Assembly (NCBI GenBank): GCA_035604135.1
Contig: DATNJB010000041.1
Coordinates: forward strand, 1 to 64,000
Direction: 5' to 3'
DNA: 64,000 bases
From: Poindextera sp035604135
GTDB taxonomy: Bacteria > Pseudomonadota > Alphaproteobacteria > Caulobacterales > Caulobacteraceae
Each line of letters starts with the position of its first letter. Positions within the stretch are counted from its first letter, which is position 1. Below are positions 24,098 to 32,802 of this stretch, piece by piece. Under the pieces are notes generated by a model. The model did no database searches, was not told the DNA's origin, and saw only the letters and a list, made by a program, of their open reading frames with translations. The translations under genes were made by a program, and so were the position numbers.

Positions 24098-25509
24098 TCC
24101 CGGCGCGCACCTTCGAGGGCCAGCGCGTCGCCGTCTTCGGCCTGGCGCGGAGCGGCCTTGCCGCCGCGCGGTCGCTGAAGGCCGGCGGCGCCGAGGTGGC
24201 GGCCTGGGACGAGGCCAAGCCCGCGCGTGACGCCGCGGCGGCGGAAGGCTTCGAGCTGGTCGATCTGGCGAGCGCCGATTGGTCCGGCTTCGCCGCGCTG
24301 GTGCTTTCGCCCGGTGTGCCGCTCACCCACCCCGAACCGCACTGGACGGTGAAGAAGGCGAAAGCGGCCGACGTCGAAGTCATCGGCGACATCGAGATCT
24401 TCGCCCGCGCGGTCAACGCCGCCCCGTCGCACCGGCGTCCGAAGGTGGTCGCCATCACCGGCACCAACGGCAAGTCGACGACGACGGCGCTGCTTGGCCA
24501 CATGCTGACCGCCGCCGGGCGTGACGCGCGCATCGGCGGCAACATCGGGCTTGGCGTGCTCGGCTTGGACGACATGCACGGCGGCGCCGTCTACGTCTTC
24601 GAGCTCTCCTCGTACCAGCTCGACCTGACCTCCAGTCTCAAGCCCGACGTCGCCATCCTCATCAACATCACCCCCGATCACCTGGATCGCCACGGCGACA
24701 TGGAGGGCTACGTCGACGCCAAGCGGCGCGTACTCTTGAACCAGACCGCTGGCGATACGGCCGTCATCGGCGTCGACGACGCCTGGTGCCAGCGCATCTG
24801 CACCGAGATCACCGCCGCCAACCGGCGGACGATCTGGCCGATTTCGGCCCGGCGCGCGATGGGCCGCGGCGTCTATGCGCTGCAGGGGGTGCTGTACGAT
24901 GCGACCGGAGAGCGGGTGATCGAGGTCGCCGACCTGCTGCGCGCCCGCTCCCTGCCCGGCCGGCACAACTGGCAGAACGCGGCGGCTGCTTACGCCGCGG
25001 CCCGCGCGCTCGGCCTCTCGGTCGAGGACGCCGCCACCGGCCTGGTCACCTTCCCGGGCCTCGTCCACCGCATGGAGACCGTCGGCGAGATCAACGGCGT
25101 TCGCTTCGTCAACGACTCGAAAGCGACCAACGCCGACGCAGCTCGCCAGGCGATGAGCTCCTATCCATCCTTCTACTGGATCGCCGGCGGGCGGCCGAAA
25201 GCCGGCGGCATCGAGCCCCTGGAAGACCTCTTCCCGCGTATCGCCAAGGCCTACCTCGTCGGCGAGGCGGCGGGCGAGTTCGCCAGGTCTTTGAAAGGCA
25301 AGGCGCCCTATCGCCTCAGCCACACGATCGACGCAGCGGTGGCCGAAGCCTTCGCCGACGCCCGCGCCGCGGGCGAGCCGGCCATTGTGCTGCTCTCGCC
25401 AGCCTGCGCGTCGTTCGACCAGTTCGCCGACTTCGAGGTCCGGGGGGACGCCTTCCGCAGCGCGGTGCACGGGCTGCTGCAACGTCCGCAGAAGGGCGCG
25501 ACCGGATGA
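24094..25509 (+). CDS. murD: UDP-N-acetylmuramoyl-L-alanine--D-glutamate ligase MurD
   Basis: 471 residues from a GTG. N-terminal VAVFGLARSGLAAARSL (about 12-28), ATP loop GTNGKSTTTALLG (about 122-134), FELSSYQLD (about 169-177), NITPDHLDRHG (about 189-199) and the C-terminal LSPACASFDQF. It adds D-Glu to UDP-MurNAc-L-Ala. Overlaps ftsW by 4 bp. Confidence 0.97.
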   Translation: MIPARTFEGQRVAVFGLARSGLAAARSLKAGGAEVAAWDEAKPARDAAAAEGFELVDLASADWSGFAALVLSPGVPLTHPEPHWTVKKAKAADVEVIGDIEIFARAVNAAPSHRRPKVVAITGTNGKSTTTALLGHMLTAAGRDARIGGNIGLGVLGLDDMHGGAVYVFELSSYQLDLTSSLKPDVAILINITPDHLDRHGDMEGYVDAKRRVLLNQTAGDTAVIGVDDAWCQRICTEITAANRRTIWPISARRAMGRGVYALQGVLYDATGERVIEVADLLRARSLPGRHNWQNAAAAYAAARALGLSVEDAATGLVTFPGLVHRMETVGEINGVRFVNDSKATNADAARQAMSSYPSFYWIAGGRPKAGGIEPLEDLFPRIAKAYLVGEAAGEFARSLKGKAPYRLSHTIDAAVAEAFADARAAGEPAIVLLSPACASFDQFADFEVRGDAFRSAVHGLLQRPQKGATG

Positions 25510-26675
25510 CCACCACCCTGCAAACTCATGCCTTTCCGCGCACGGACCGCACCCGCCTCGGCGTCTGGTGGTGGACGACCGACCACATTCTCTTGGGCGC
25601 GACCGCGATCCTTATCGTGATCGGCGTGCTGCTCTCGTTCGGCAACAGCCCGGCCGCTGCGGCCAGGATGAACATCGGCGATCCATTCCACTTCGCCGTG
25701 CGCCAGTGCATCTTCGCGGCGCTCGGGGCTGCGATCCTCATCCTGGTCTCGATGCTGAACCCGCGCGGCGTGCGGCGGGCGGCGTTCTTCATCTATGTGG
25801 CGTCGATCGGGATGATGGTGGCGCTCTTGTTCCTGGGCCACCACGCCAAGGGCGCAACCCGCTGGGTCGAGATCGGCGGCTTCTCGCTGCAGCCGTCGGA
25901 GTTCATGAAGCCGGCGCTGATCGTGCTGGCGTCGTGGATGTTCGCCGAGGGACAGAAGGGCGAGGGCGTGCCCGGCGTGTCGATCGCGTTCAGCTTCTAC
26001 ATCATCGCCGCGGCGCTCTTGCTCCTGCAGCCGGACGTCGGGCAGACGATCCTGATCACCATCGCCTTCGGCGCGGCCTTCTTCATGGCCGGCGTGCCGA
26101 TGAAGTGGATCCTCGGATTGGGCGGGGTGGCGCTCGCGGGCTCGATCTCGCTCTACTTCGTTTTCGACCACGTCGCGAGCCGGGTGAACAAGTTCCTCTC
26201 GCCCGAGACCACGGACACCCACCAGATCGACCGCGCACGCGAGGCGATCGCCGCCGGGGCCTGGTTCGGTCGCGGGCCGGGCGAAGGGATCCTCAAGCGT
26301 CAAGTGCCGGACGTACACACCGACTTCGCCTACGCCGGCGCGGCCGAGGAGTACGGACTGGTTTTCTCCCTCTTCCTGATCACCCTCTTCGGGCTCTTGA
26401 TCGTGCGCGGCCTCTACAAAGCCATGAAGCTGTCGGACCCGTTCGAGCAGGTGGCGGCGGGCGCGTTGTTCGTGCTGGTCGGCCAGCAGGCGTTCATCAA
26501 CATCGCGGTCAACCTGAACCTGATTCCGACCAAGGGCATGACCCTCCCCTTCATCTCGTACGGCGGCTCCTCGATGCTGGCGATGGGGCTCACCATGGGC
26601 ATGGCGCTGGCGCTGACCCGCAAGCGGCCGGGCGCCTACGAAACCCAAGAGGCGCCTGCCGGCGCGTTTGCGTGA
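25506..26675 (+). CDS. ftsW: septal peptidoglycan polymerase FtsW (SEDS family)
   Basis: 389 residues from the ATG overlapping the murD stop; the frame is open upstream but that part is antisense-like murD sequence. About ten membrane helices. SEDS signatures: GATRWVEIGGFSLQPSEFMKP (cytoplasmic loop), AEEYGLVFSLFLI, and the C-terminal NLIPTKGMTLPFISYGGSSM. It polymerises lipid II at the septum with FtsI. The cytoplasmic N-terminus of about 25 residues is typical of alphaproteobacteria. Overlaps murG by 4 bp. Confidence 0.97.
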   Translation: MTTTLQTHAFPRTDRTRLGVWWWTTDHILLGATAILIVIGVLLSFGNSPAAAARMNIGDPFHFAVRQCIFAALGAAILILVSMLNPRGVRRAAFFIYVASIGMMVALLFLGHHAKGATRWVEIGGFSLQPSEFMKPALIVLASWMFAEGQKGEGVPGVSIAFSFYIIAAALLLLQPDVGQTILITIAFGAAFFMAGVPMKWILGLGGVALAGSISLYFVFDHVASRVNKFLSPETTDTHQIDRAREAIAAGAWFGRGPGEGILKRQVPDVHTDFAYAGAAEEYGLVFSLFLITLFGLLIVRGLYKAMKLSDPFEQVAAGALFVLVGQQAFINIAVNLNLIPTKGMTLPFISYGGSSMLAMGLTMGMALALTRKRPGAYETQEAPAGAFA

Positions 26676-27772
26676 CGGGGCCGCAGCTCGCGGTCGTCGC
26701 GGCGGGCGGAACCGGCGGGCACCTCTTCCCGGCGCACGCGCTGGCCGAAGTGCTGATCGGACGCGGCTGGCGTGTGGTGCTGGCCACCGACGAGCGCGGT
26801 GCAGCTTACGCCGGCGATTTTCCAGCTGAGGAGCGGATCGCGCTCGCGGCGGCGACCTATCGCCCGGGCTCTCCGGCCGGTATGGCGCGCGCGGCGGCCG
26901 CTATCGGGCGCGGGACGATGACCGCACGGCGGGCGTTCCGGCGTCTCTCGCCGGCGATTGTCGTCGGTTTCGGCGGCTATCCGTCGCTCCCCGCCCTTCT
27001 GGCCGCGATCAGCGACAGGCGCACGACGGTGATCCACGAGCAGAACGCGGTGATGGGCCGCGCCAATCGGCTCCTGGCCGGGAGGGCCACGGCTGTGGCC
27101 TGCGCCTTTCCGACGCTCAAGAAGGCGCCGCCGAGGGTCGCCGCTCGCGCGATCGTGGTCGGGAACCCGGTGCGGCCGGAGATCAAGAAGCTGGCGGAGA
27201 TGCCCTACGCGCCGCCGGACAACCGCATCAACCTGCTGATCACCGGCGGCAGCCAGGGCGCGCGGCTGCTCTCCGAGGTCACGCCGCGGGCCGTCGCGCT
27301 GTTGCCGGTCGCGCTCCGCCGGCGGTTGGACGTCCGCCAGCAGACCCGATTGGAGTCGATCCCGGCGGCGCGGGAGCTCTATCGTGATGCGGGCGTCGAG
27401 TACGAGCTTGCGCCCTTCTTCAACGACATGGCGAGCCGGCTTGCCGCCGCGCACCTCGTGATCGGCCGGGCCGGCGCATCGACGGTGTGCGAGTTCGCGG
27501 TGGCGGGAAAGCCCGCCATCCTCGTGCCGCTCAGGATCGCGCTCGACGACGACCAGGGGCAGAACGCCGCCCTGCTGGCCGAGGCCGGAGGCGCGATCGT
27601 GATGCGCGAAGATGCGCTGACCGCCGAGGCGCTGGCCGAAACGCTGGCGGGACTGCTCGGCGACCCCGCGCGGCTCGCCGCCATGTCGGCCGCGGCGCGC
27701 ACCGTCGCGCGACCCGACGCCGCCGAACGTCTCGCCGATCTGGTCGAAGCTGAGGCTAGGCCGCCCGCTTGA
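26672..27772 (+). CDS. murG: UDP-GlcNAc:undecaprenyl-PP-MurNAc-pentapeptide GlcNAc transferase MurG
   Basis: 366 residues from a GTG overlapping the ftsW stop. GT-B fold: N-terminal AAGGTGGHLFPA (about 10-21), VGFGGYPSLPALLA, HEQNAVMGRANR, the second-domain GGSQGARLLS, and the donor site GRAGASTVCEFAVAGKPAILVPL. It makes lipid II from lipid I on the inner face of the membrane. It is the last plus-strand dcw gene; a convergent membrane-protein gene overlaps its end by 17 bp where murC would be expected. Confidence 0.97.
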   Translation: MTGPQLAVVAAGGTGGHLFPAHALAEVLIGRGWRVVLATDERGAAYAGDFPAEERIALAAATYRPGSPAGMARAAAAIGRGTMTARRAFRRLSPAIVVGFGGYPSLPALLAAISDRRTTVIHEQNAVMGRANRLLAGRATAVACAFPTLKKAPPRVAARAIVVGNPVRPEIKKLAEMPYAPPDNRINLLITGGSQGARLLSEVTPRAVALLPVALRRRLDVRQQTRLESIPAARELYRDAGVEYELAPFFNDMASRLAAAHLVIGRAGASTVCEFAVAGKPAILVPLRIALDDDQGQNAALLAEAGGAIVMREDALTAEALAETLAGLLGDPARLAAMSAAARTVARPDAAERLADLVEAEARPPA

Positions 27773-28175
27773 AGTAGCGCCGGCGCCAGGCGACGCCGCG
27801 GCGCCAACTCTTCGGCAGCACCGCGCGCTCGAAGCGCAGGACCTGTTGCCAGAGCACGGGCAGCACCTCCGGCTCGCGGCGGATCAGGCGGCGCACCGGG
27901 AAGACGAACCGCGGATGCCGCCGCTGCAGATGGATAAAGTGCCGCCGCGCGCGATAGGAATTGCGCAGGACCACGATCACGCCGACGGCCAGAAGCGGAA
28001 CGCCCAGGTGACCGGGCAAAAGCGCCAGGACGAGGCCGCCAGCGATCAAGAGCCAGCCGAACGCGATGAACAGGAGCTTGACCCAGCCGCGCGCGGCGCT
28101 GTGGGCGGAGGCCAACAGGTCGTCGAACGGCGCGCCGGGGATTGGCTCAGGTCGAATGGTCACGGCTTCGGTCAT
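27756..28175 (-). CDS. small membrane protein of unknown function
   Basis: 139 residues. Two adjacent membrane segments (about 33-52 and 53-71: LLFIAFGWLLIAGGLVLALLPGHLGVPLLAVGVIVVL region) with an LPG turn between them, reminiscent of PGPGW-type membrane proteins, then a strongly basic C-terminal half with RRHFIHLQRRHPRFVF and WRRRYFKR. Convergent with murG and overlapping its last 17 bp. It marks the right side of the inferred inversion. Function not known. Confidence 0.7.
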   Translation of the reverse strand: MTEAVTIRPEPIPGAPFDDLLASAHSAARGWVKLLFIAFGWLLIAGGLVLALLPGHLGVPLLAVGVIVVLRNSYRARRHFIHLQRRHPRFVFPVRRLIRREPEVLPVLWQQVLRFERAVLPKSWRRGVAWRRRYFKRAA

Positions 28176-28337
28176 TGGGCTTTGAGGACGACGTTCACCC
28201 GATGCGACTCGAGGCGGCGGCCAGAGCTCCCGATATGAATATCAAGCGCGGCATAACAAGGGTGCGGTTGATGCGACCCTAACGGCATGTGCGCCGATTC
28301 GCCGCGCGCGTGGCAAAGGCGCCGCACTGCAGCCGCC

Positions 28338-28847
28338 TCAGAGGCCGTCGGTGAACAGGTCCACCTTGCCGAGCGGCGCCCCTCGGCTGCGCAGAATGTC
28401 GTAAGCGGTCGAGAGGTGGAAGTAGAGGTTGGTGGTGGCGAACACGGTCAGCCATCGCTCGGCCGGCAGCGTGGGCTGCATCCCGTTGCCGATCGTGACC
28501 GTCAGCGGGACCTCGCCACGGCCGGCGAACTGCTCGGGCGTGAGCGCATCGAGGAAACGTTCAGCGTCGGCGAGCGAGGCCTGGAACCCCGCGACGTCCG
28601 CCTCGATGGCGACGTCGTCGGGAACCGATATGCCAGCAACCCGCGCGGTCCACTGTTTCGAGAAGTTGCAGACCACCGCGACCTGGAAGCGCAGCGGCTG
28701 CATGTCGTCGATGAGACGCCAATCGAGCATCTCGTGGCTGGAGACGCTGATCGTGGCGGCATGCGCCGCGCCCTTGGCGAGGACGTGGGCGGTGCTCCGC
28801 ACGATCCTCCGGTAGAGCGCGACGAAGGTGAAGAGGTTGGTGGTCAT
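28338..28847 (-). CDS. DUF1993 family protein
   Basis: 169 residues, almost all helical. The pattern MTTNLFTFVALYRRIV, LAKGAAHAA, LIDDMQPLRFQVAVVCNFSKQ, and the C-terminal FHLSTAYDILRSRGAPLGKVDLF is that of DUF1993 (a DinB/mycothiol-like four-helix fold). No enzymatic role is established. It overlaps the upstream CoA-transferase gene by 4 bp, ending a minus-strand operon with DUF302, the broken hydrolase and the CoA transferase. Confidence 0.85.
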   Translation of the reverse strand: MTTNLFTFVALYRRIVRSTAHVLAKGAAHAATISVSSHEMLDWRLIDDMQPLRFQVAVVCNFSKQWTARVAGISVPDDVAIEADVAGFQASLADAERFLDALTPEQFAGRGEVPLTVTIGNGMQPTLPAERWLTVFATTNLYFHLSTAYDILRSRGAPLGKVDLFTDGL

Positions 28848-30058
28848 CGTGGCGTCTTCACCGCAGGACCGGCGACCAATCCTCGGTCATGCAGCCGCGC
28901 GATCTCACCCGGGGAGAGCCCGAGCCGTTCGCTCAGCACCTCGTCGGTGTGCTGGCCCAGCCGGGGCGCAGGCGCCGGCGGCCGGCGGTCTTCGCCCGGC
29001 GCGCGCGCCGCGGCGCCGGGTGTCGGATAGCGATGGCCGCTGGAATGGTCGACGGCGAACAGGTTATCGGCCAGCCTGGGGTCGCGTGCGGCGGCGCTCA
29101 TCGGCTGGTAAGCGCCGTGGGTGGCGCCGGCGCCGTCCAGCAAAGGCGTGAGCTCGGCCATTGTGCGCATTGCGATCGCCGCCTCGAACAGCGGGTTGAT
29201 CCTTGCCCGCCAGGTGAAGCGGGGACCCTCGTCGGCGGTGAAGTCGACCCCGACCTCCTGTTCGAGCGCTTTGATCTGTTCGCTCAGTCCCAGCGCCCCG
29301 ACCAGGTTCGTCCACTGCCGGGGGGTGATCGCGATCAGCATGATCCGCTCGCCATCCTTGGTGGCGAAGTCGCGGCCGAAGGCGCCATAGAGATTGTTGC
29401 CCACGCGTGGGCGGTCACCCGTGCCGATCAGCGCCTCCGGGATGAAGCCCAGGTGACCCATGCTGGCCATGGCGACGTCCGCCAGCGGGATGCGCACCTC
29501 GCGGCCGAGGCCGTCGGCGCGCCGCGCCCGCTCGGCGGTGACGAGCGAAAATGCGGCATAGGCGCCGGTAAGCAGGTCCCACGCGGCCAGCATGTGGTTG
29601 ACCGGCCCCTTGGCGTCCTCCGGCCCCGTCATCAGCGGGACGCCGACGGCGGCGTTGACCGTGTAGTCGACGGCGGGCTTGCCGTCTGCCCAGCCCATGA
29701 TGCGGAGCGCGATCAGGTCCTCGCGCAGGGGCTTCAGCCGCTGGTAGGATAGGAAACCGTCTACCGGATAGTTGGTCACGAAGAGGCCGGTGGAGGCGGC
29801 GAGGCGCTGGGCGAGCTCGCGGCCCTCGGGCCGGCCGAGGTCGAGCGCGACCGACTTCTTCCCCTTGTTCAGGCTCTCCCAGTAGAAGCTGTCGCCTTCG
29901 GGCGAGAGCGGCCAGCGGCGATAGTCGGGGCCGCCGCCGACCTGGTCGAAGCGGATCACCTCGGCGCCCATCTGAGCCAGATAGACGCCGCACGTGGGCC
30001 CGGCGACGAAGGACACGCCCTCGACGACGGCCAGGTCATGAAGCGCGTCGTGCAGCAA
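28844..30058 (-). CDS. CaiB/BaiF CoA-transferase family protein, 2-methylfumaryl-CoA isomerase-like
   Basis: 404 residues, the size of a class III CoA transferase. N-terminal VVEGVSFVAGPTCGVYLAQMGAEVIRF-type motif, GGGPDYRRWP, LNKGKKSVALDL, YLYGAFGRDF-like NNLYGAFGRDFATKDG, and C-terminal PAPRLGQHTDEVL. The detailed pattern is closest, from memory, to the Mct isomerase (mesaconyl-C1-CoA to mesaconyl-C4-CoA) of the 3-hydroxypropionate cycle rather than to formyl- or succinyl-CoA transferases. The biological substrate here is unknown. Starts 6 bp after the broken dienelactone hydrolase gene. Confidence 0.8.
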   Translation of the reverse strand: MLHDALHDLAVVEGVSFVAGPTCGVYLAQMGAEVIRFDQVGGGPDYRRWPLSPEGDSFYWESLNKGKKSVALDLGRPEGRELAQRLAASTGLFVTNYPVDGFLSYQRLKPLREDLIALRIMGWADGKPAVDYTVNAAVGVPLMTGPEDAKGPVNHMLAAWDLLTGAYAAFSLVTAERARRADGLGREVRIPLADVAMASMGHLGFIPEALIGTGDRPRVGNNLYGAFGRDFATKDGERIMLIAITPRQWTNLVGALGLSEQIKALEQEVGVDFTADEGPRFTWRARINPLFEAAIAMRTMAELTPLLDGAGATHGAYQPMSAAARDPRLADNLFAVDHSSGHRYPTPGAAARAPGEDRRPPAPAPRLGQHTDEVLSERLGLSPGEIARLHDRGLVAGPAVKTPR

Positions 30059-30064
30059 GGGCGG

Positions 30065-30792
30065 TCAGCCCAACCGGCGGCGGTAGAGGGCGTTCAGCCG
30101 CTCCCAATGCCGCTCGGCCGCGGCCTTGTCGTAGGCCGGGCGCTGTGGAAAAGCGAACCCGCGCTCGACCCCGGGATAGATCTCGACCTCGGCGTCGATC
30201 TTGTCGGCGGCAAGCGAGGTCTTGAGGTTCTCGACCTGCTCCATCGGAGCCCAGCGGTCGGTCTCGGCGCACCCGAAATAGAGCTCGGCCTTGGCCCTAC
30301 GCGCGGCGAGGTGCGGGCTGTTCGGTTTGTCTGTGACGAGATAGGTGCCGTACATCGACGCGGCCGCCGCGATCCGGTCCGGGAAGGTCGCCGCCGCGTT
30401 GATCGAGAACTGTCCGCTCATGCAATAGCCGACCGCGCCCATCGGCCTCTTCTTCGCCGCCGGGTCCTGGTCGATGAAGGCGAGCAAGCCTTCGGTGTCC
30501 GACATCACCATGTCGATCGTGAGATCGGCCATCAGTTTCATCATCCGCTCACGGACGGATAGCTCGCCAGCGGCCCGATCTCCATCACCCCTGCACGATA
30601 GTATAGGTTGGGCAGGACGACGTAGTAACCGGCGCTCGCGAAGCGGCGCGCCATGTCCCGCAACTCCTCGCGGATCGCCGGGGCGTCCATATAGAACAGA
30701 ATGACCGGGTGCGGCCCGCCGCGCTCAGGGTGCACGATGAAGGTCGTCGTCGCCCCGTCCCGGGTCTTGATGTCGAGCTGTCGTTCGATCAT
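30065..30792 (-). pseudogene. dienelactone hydrolase family protein, frameshifted
   Basis: The two halves of one ~243-aa DLH protein are in different frames. The N-terminal half (30792 down to 30541) starts MIERQLDIKTRDG after a GGAGGG site and ends in an aberrant PSVSG-stop after GVMEIGPLASY. The C-terminal half (30544 down to 30065) resumes with MMKLMADLT and carries the nucleophile motif GYCMSG. One base appears to be missing near 30548-30555. In addition the usual catalytic His of GVEHGFAFP is Arg (GVERGFAFP). Two independent lesions argue for a true pseudogene. Confidence 0.8.
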
Positions 30793-30864
30793 GTGCGGGT
30801 CCCTCCCCATGGCAGCCGCCGCCTGCTTAGAGCGCCGGGCGGCGGCTGGCCAGAGGCGCAACCG

Positions 30865-31254
30865 TCAGGCGGCGATAGCCTTGACCAGGCCGTCGAGCGC
30901 CGCGGTCAGATGGTCGGCCGCGCCGTCGTCTAGGCCATACCGGCGGGCAATCCAGCGAGGATCGCTGTAGGTGACCTGCGCACGGCCTTGCCCGTCCTCC
31001 CAGGCCAGCACCTTCAGCGGAAGGTCGAGGCCCACGCGCTGGTCGGCCCGCATCAGCGGCGTCCCCGCGCGCGGATCGCCGAAGATCATCACCGTCGTCG
31101 GCCGAAGCGCGAGCCCAACGCCGGCCGCGCCCGCCGCATGATCGATGCGCGCGAAGAGCTGGATCCCCTTGTCGTACAACGCAGCCTCAAGCCGGCTCAG
31201 CACCTCGGCGACCGAATGTGGGCTCTCGACCGTGATAAGGCCGCTTTCGTCCAT
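30865..31254 (-). CDS. DUF302 family protein
   Basis: 129 residues, an alpha/beta single-domain protein. GLITVESPHSVAEVLSRLEAAL at the start, FARIDHAAGA, the TTVMIFGDPRAGTPLM motif and WEDGQGRAQVTYSDPRWIARR are typical of DUF302 (PF03625). Its role is unknown; members often sit near oxidative or metal stress genes. Upstream of the broken hydrolase on the same strand and divergent from the ArsR-led operon. Confidence 0.88.
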   Translation of the reverse strand: MDESGLITVESPHSVAEVLSRLEAALYDKGIQLFARIDHAAGAAGVGLALRPTTVMIFGDPRAGTPLMRADQRVGLDLPLKVLAWEDGQGRAQVTYSDPRWIARRYGLDDGAADHLTAALDGLVKAIAA

Positions 31255-31345
31255 GTTCGCCTCCGCGCTGGCGCGATCATCGCCCCCGCCGCGGGACCCT
31301 GAAAAGCCTCTTGACGCGTCCGTAAGTGAAGACTAACGGTAAGTC

Positions 31346-31663
31346 ATGGCGAACGCTTCTCGCGCACTGGCTGCCCTCGGCGATGCGACGCGCCGCGAGA
31401 TCTTCGACCGTCTGGCGGAAGGCCCCTCGTCGGTGGGCGCCCTCGCGGCAAGACTTCCGGTCAGCCGACCGGCGGTGTCCCAGCACCTGCGCGTGCTGAA
31501 GGAGGCTGGGTTGGTCGAGGAGACGCCGGACGGCGCCCGACGCATCTACCGGATCGATCCGCGCGGCATCGGCGCCATGCGCGACTGGCTGGACCAGCAT
31601 TGGGACCGGGCGCTGGCCGCGTTCAAGGATTTCGTCGAAGAGCCGCAGGAGCCGAACGAATGA
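31346..31663 (+). CDS. ArsR-family helix-turn-helix regulator
   Basis: 105 residues, a compact winged helix: LAALGDATRREIFDRLAEGPSSVGALAARL then PVSRPAVSQHLRVLKEAGLVEE (recognition helix about 40-55) and a wing GARRIYRID. There are no metal-binding Cys residues, so it is not a metal sensor of the classic type. It overlaps the next gene by ATGA; ArsR plus SRPBCC/AHSA1 pairs are common, where the regulator controls its partner. Confidence 0.92.
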   Translation: MANASRALAALGDATRREIFDRLAEGPSSVGALAARLPVSRPAVSQHLRVLKEAGLVEETPDGARRIYRIDPRGIGAMRDWLDQHWDRALAAFKDFVEEPQEPNE

Positions 31664-32115
31664 CCATCAAGCCCGTGGTGAAGACCGTGACCGTGAAGGC
31701 CTCGCCGGAGCGGGCGTTCGAAGCCTTCACCGCCAACATGGGCCAATGGTGGCCCAGGGGGCACACGATCGGGGCTGCGCCGTTCGAAGCGGTGGTCATG
31801 GAGCCCAGGGTCGGCGGCCGCTGGTACGAGCGCGCCGCGGACGGCGCGCAGACGAATTGGGGCCAGGTCCTGGCGTGGGAGCCGCCGCGCCGGTTCGTGC
31901 TCGCCTGGCAGATCAGCGCCGACTGGGCCTATGACCCGAACCTGATGACCGAGGTCGAGGTGACGTTCGAGCCGCAAGACGGCGGGACCACGGCCGTCAC
32001 GCTCGAGCACCGACGTCTCGAGCTGTTCGGCGAGCGCGCCCAGGCCATGGCCGACCAGTTCGACGGCGGCTGGGTGGGCGTGATCCAGCACTTTGTCGAT
32101 TTCGTGGGCGCCTGA
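31660..32115 (+). CDS. SRPBCC (AHSA1-like) domain protein
   Basis: 151 residues from the ATG overlapping the ArsR stop. The helix-grip pattern is clear: VTVKASPERAFEAFTANMGQWW, GGRWYERAADGAQTNWGQVLAWEPPRRFVLAW, VEVTFEP and the long C-terminal helix around QAMADQFDGGWVGVIQHF. These proteins bind hydrophobic ligands; the ligand is not known. Middle gene of ArsR-SRPBCC-GST. Confidence 0.9.
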   Translation: MTIKPVVKTVTVKASPERAFEAFTANMGQWWPRGHTIGAAPFEAVVMEPRVGGRWYERAADGAQTNWGQVLAWEPPRRFVLAWQISADWAYDPNLMTEVEVTFEPQDGGTTAVTLEHRRLELFGERAQAMADQFDGGWVGVIQHFVDFVGA

Positions 32116-32148
32116 GCGTCTGAACAGGGGAAAGAGGAGAATGCCGCC

Positions 32149-32802
32149 ATGACCGAGTTCGTCGTCCATTCGATCCCGGGCAGCCCGTTCGGCCGCGCCG
32201 TTTTCGCCACACTGGAGGAGAAGGGCGCGAACTACGCGCTGAAGCGGGTGGCCATGCGGACACCCGGTCACCTGGCGCTGCACCCCTTCGGGCGCATTCC
32301 GATCCTGCAACAGGGCGACTTCAAGCTGTACGAGACGCAAGCGATCCTGCGCTATCTCGACCGCGCGCTGCCCGCGCCGCGGCTGACTCCCGCCGACCCG
32401 AAGGCCGCTGCGCGGATGGACCAGCTGATGAACGTCTGCGACTGGTACCTCTTCCAGGGCGTCGGCAATGTGATCGGCTTCCAGCGCGTCGTGGGTCCCA
32501 AGCTGATGGGCCCGACGCCGGACGAGGCCGCCATCGCCGCGGCGATGCCGAAGGCGCATGCGGTGTTCGACCAACTCGCCCGCGAGCTCGGCGACAAGCT
32601 CTACTTCGTCGGCGACCAGGTCACCCTTGCCGACATCCTGCTCGCCAGCCACGTCGCTTTCTTCCGCGAAATCCCGGAATGGACGCCGCTTGTCGGGCAT
32701 CACCTAAATCTGGTCGCCTGGCTCGAGCGCATGAGCATGCGGCCCAGCATGATGGCGACCACCTGGGAACGCGTCGACGCGATGGACAAAGAGCCGGCCT
32801 AA
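32149..32802 (+). CDS. glutathione S-transferase family protein
   Basis: 217 residues. Thioredoxin-like N-terminal domain (about 1-80) with the cis-Pro/glutathione segment HPFGRIPILQQGDFKLYETQAILRYLD, then an all-helical C-terminal domain including DQVTLADILLASHVAFF. A GGGGAAAGAGGAG-type purine run precedes the ATG. The catalytic residue is probably a Ser near the N-terminus (SIPGSPFGR). Last gene of the ArsR operon; its stop overlaps the end of the convergent gene by 4 bp. Confidence 0.92.
   Translation: MTEFVVHSIPGSPFGRAVFATLEEKGANYALKRVAMRTPGHLALHPFGRIPILQQGDFKLYETQAILRYLDRALPAPRLTPADPKAAARMDQLMNVCDWYLFQGVGNVIGFQRVVGPKLMGPTPDEAAIAAAMPKAHAVFDQLARELGDKLYFVGDQVTLADILLASHVAFFREIPEWTPLVGHHLNLVAWLERMSMRPSMMATTWERVDAMDKEPA

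Noticed and set aside
30541..30560. Programmed frameshift joining the two dienelactone hydrolase halves
   Set aside because: There is no slippery run at the junction, and the active-site His is also lost, so decay is more likely.
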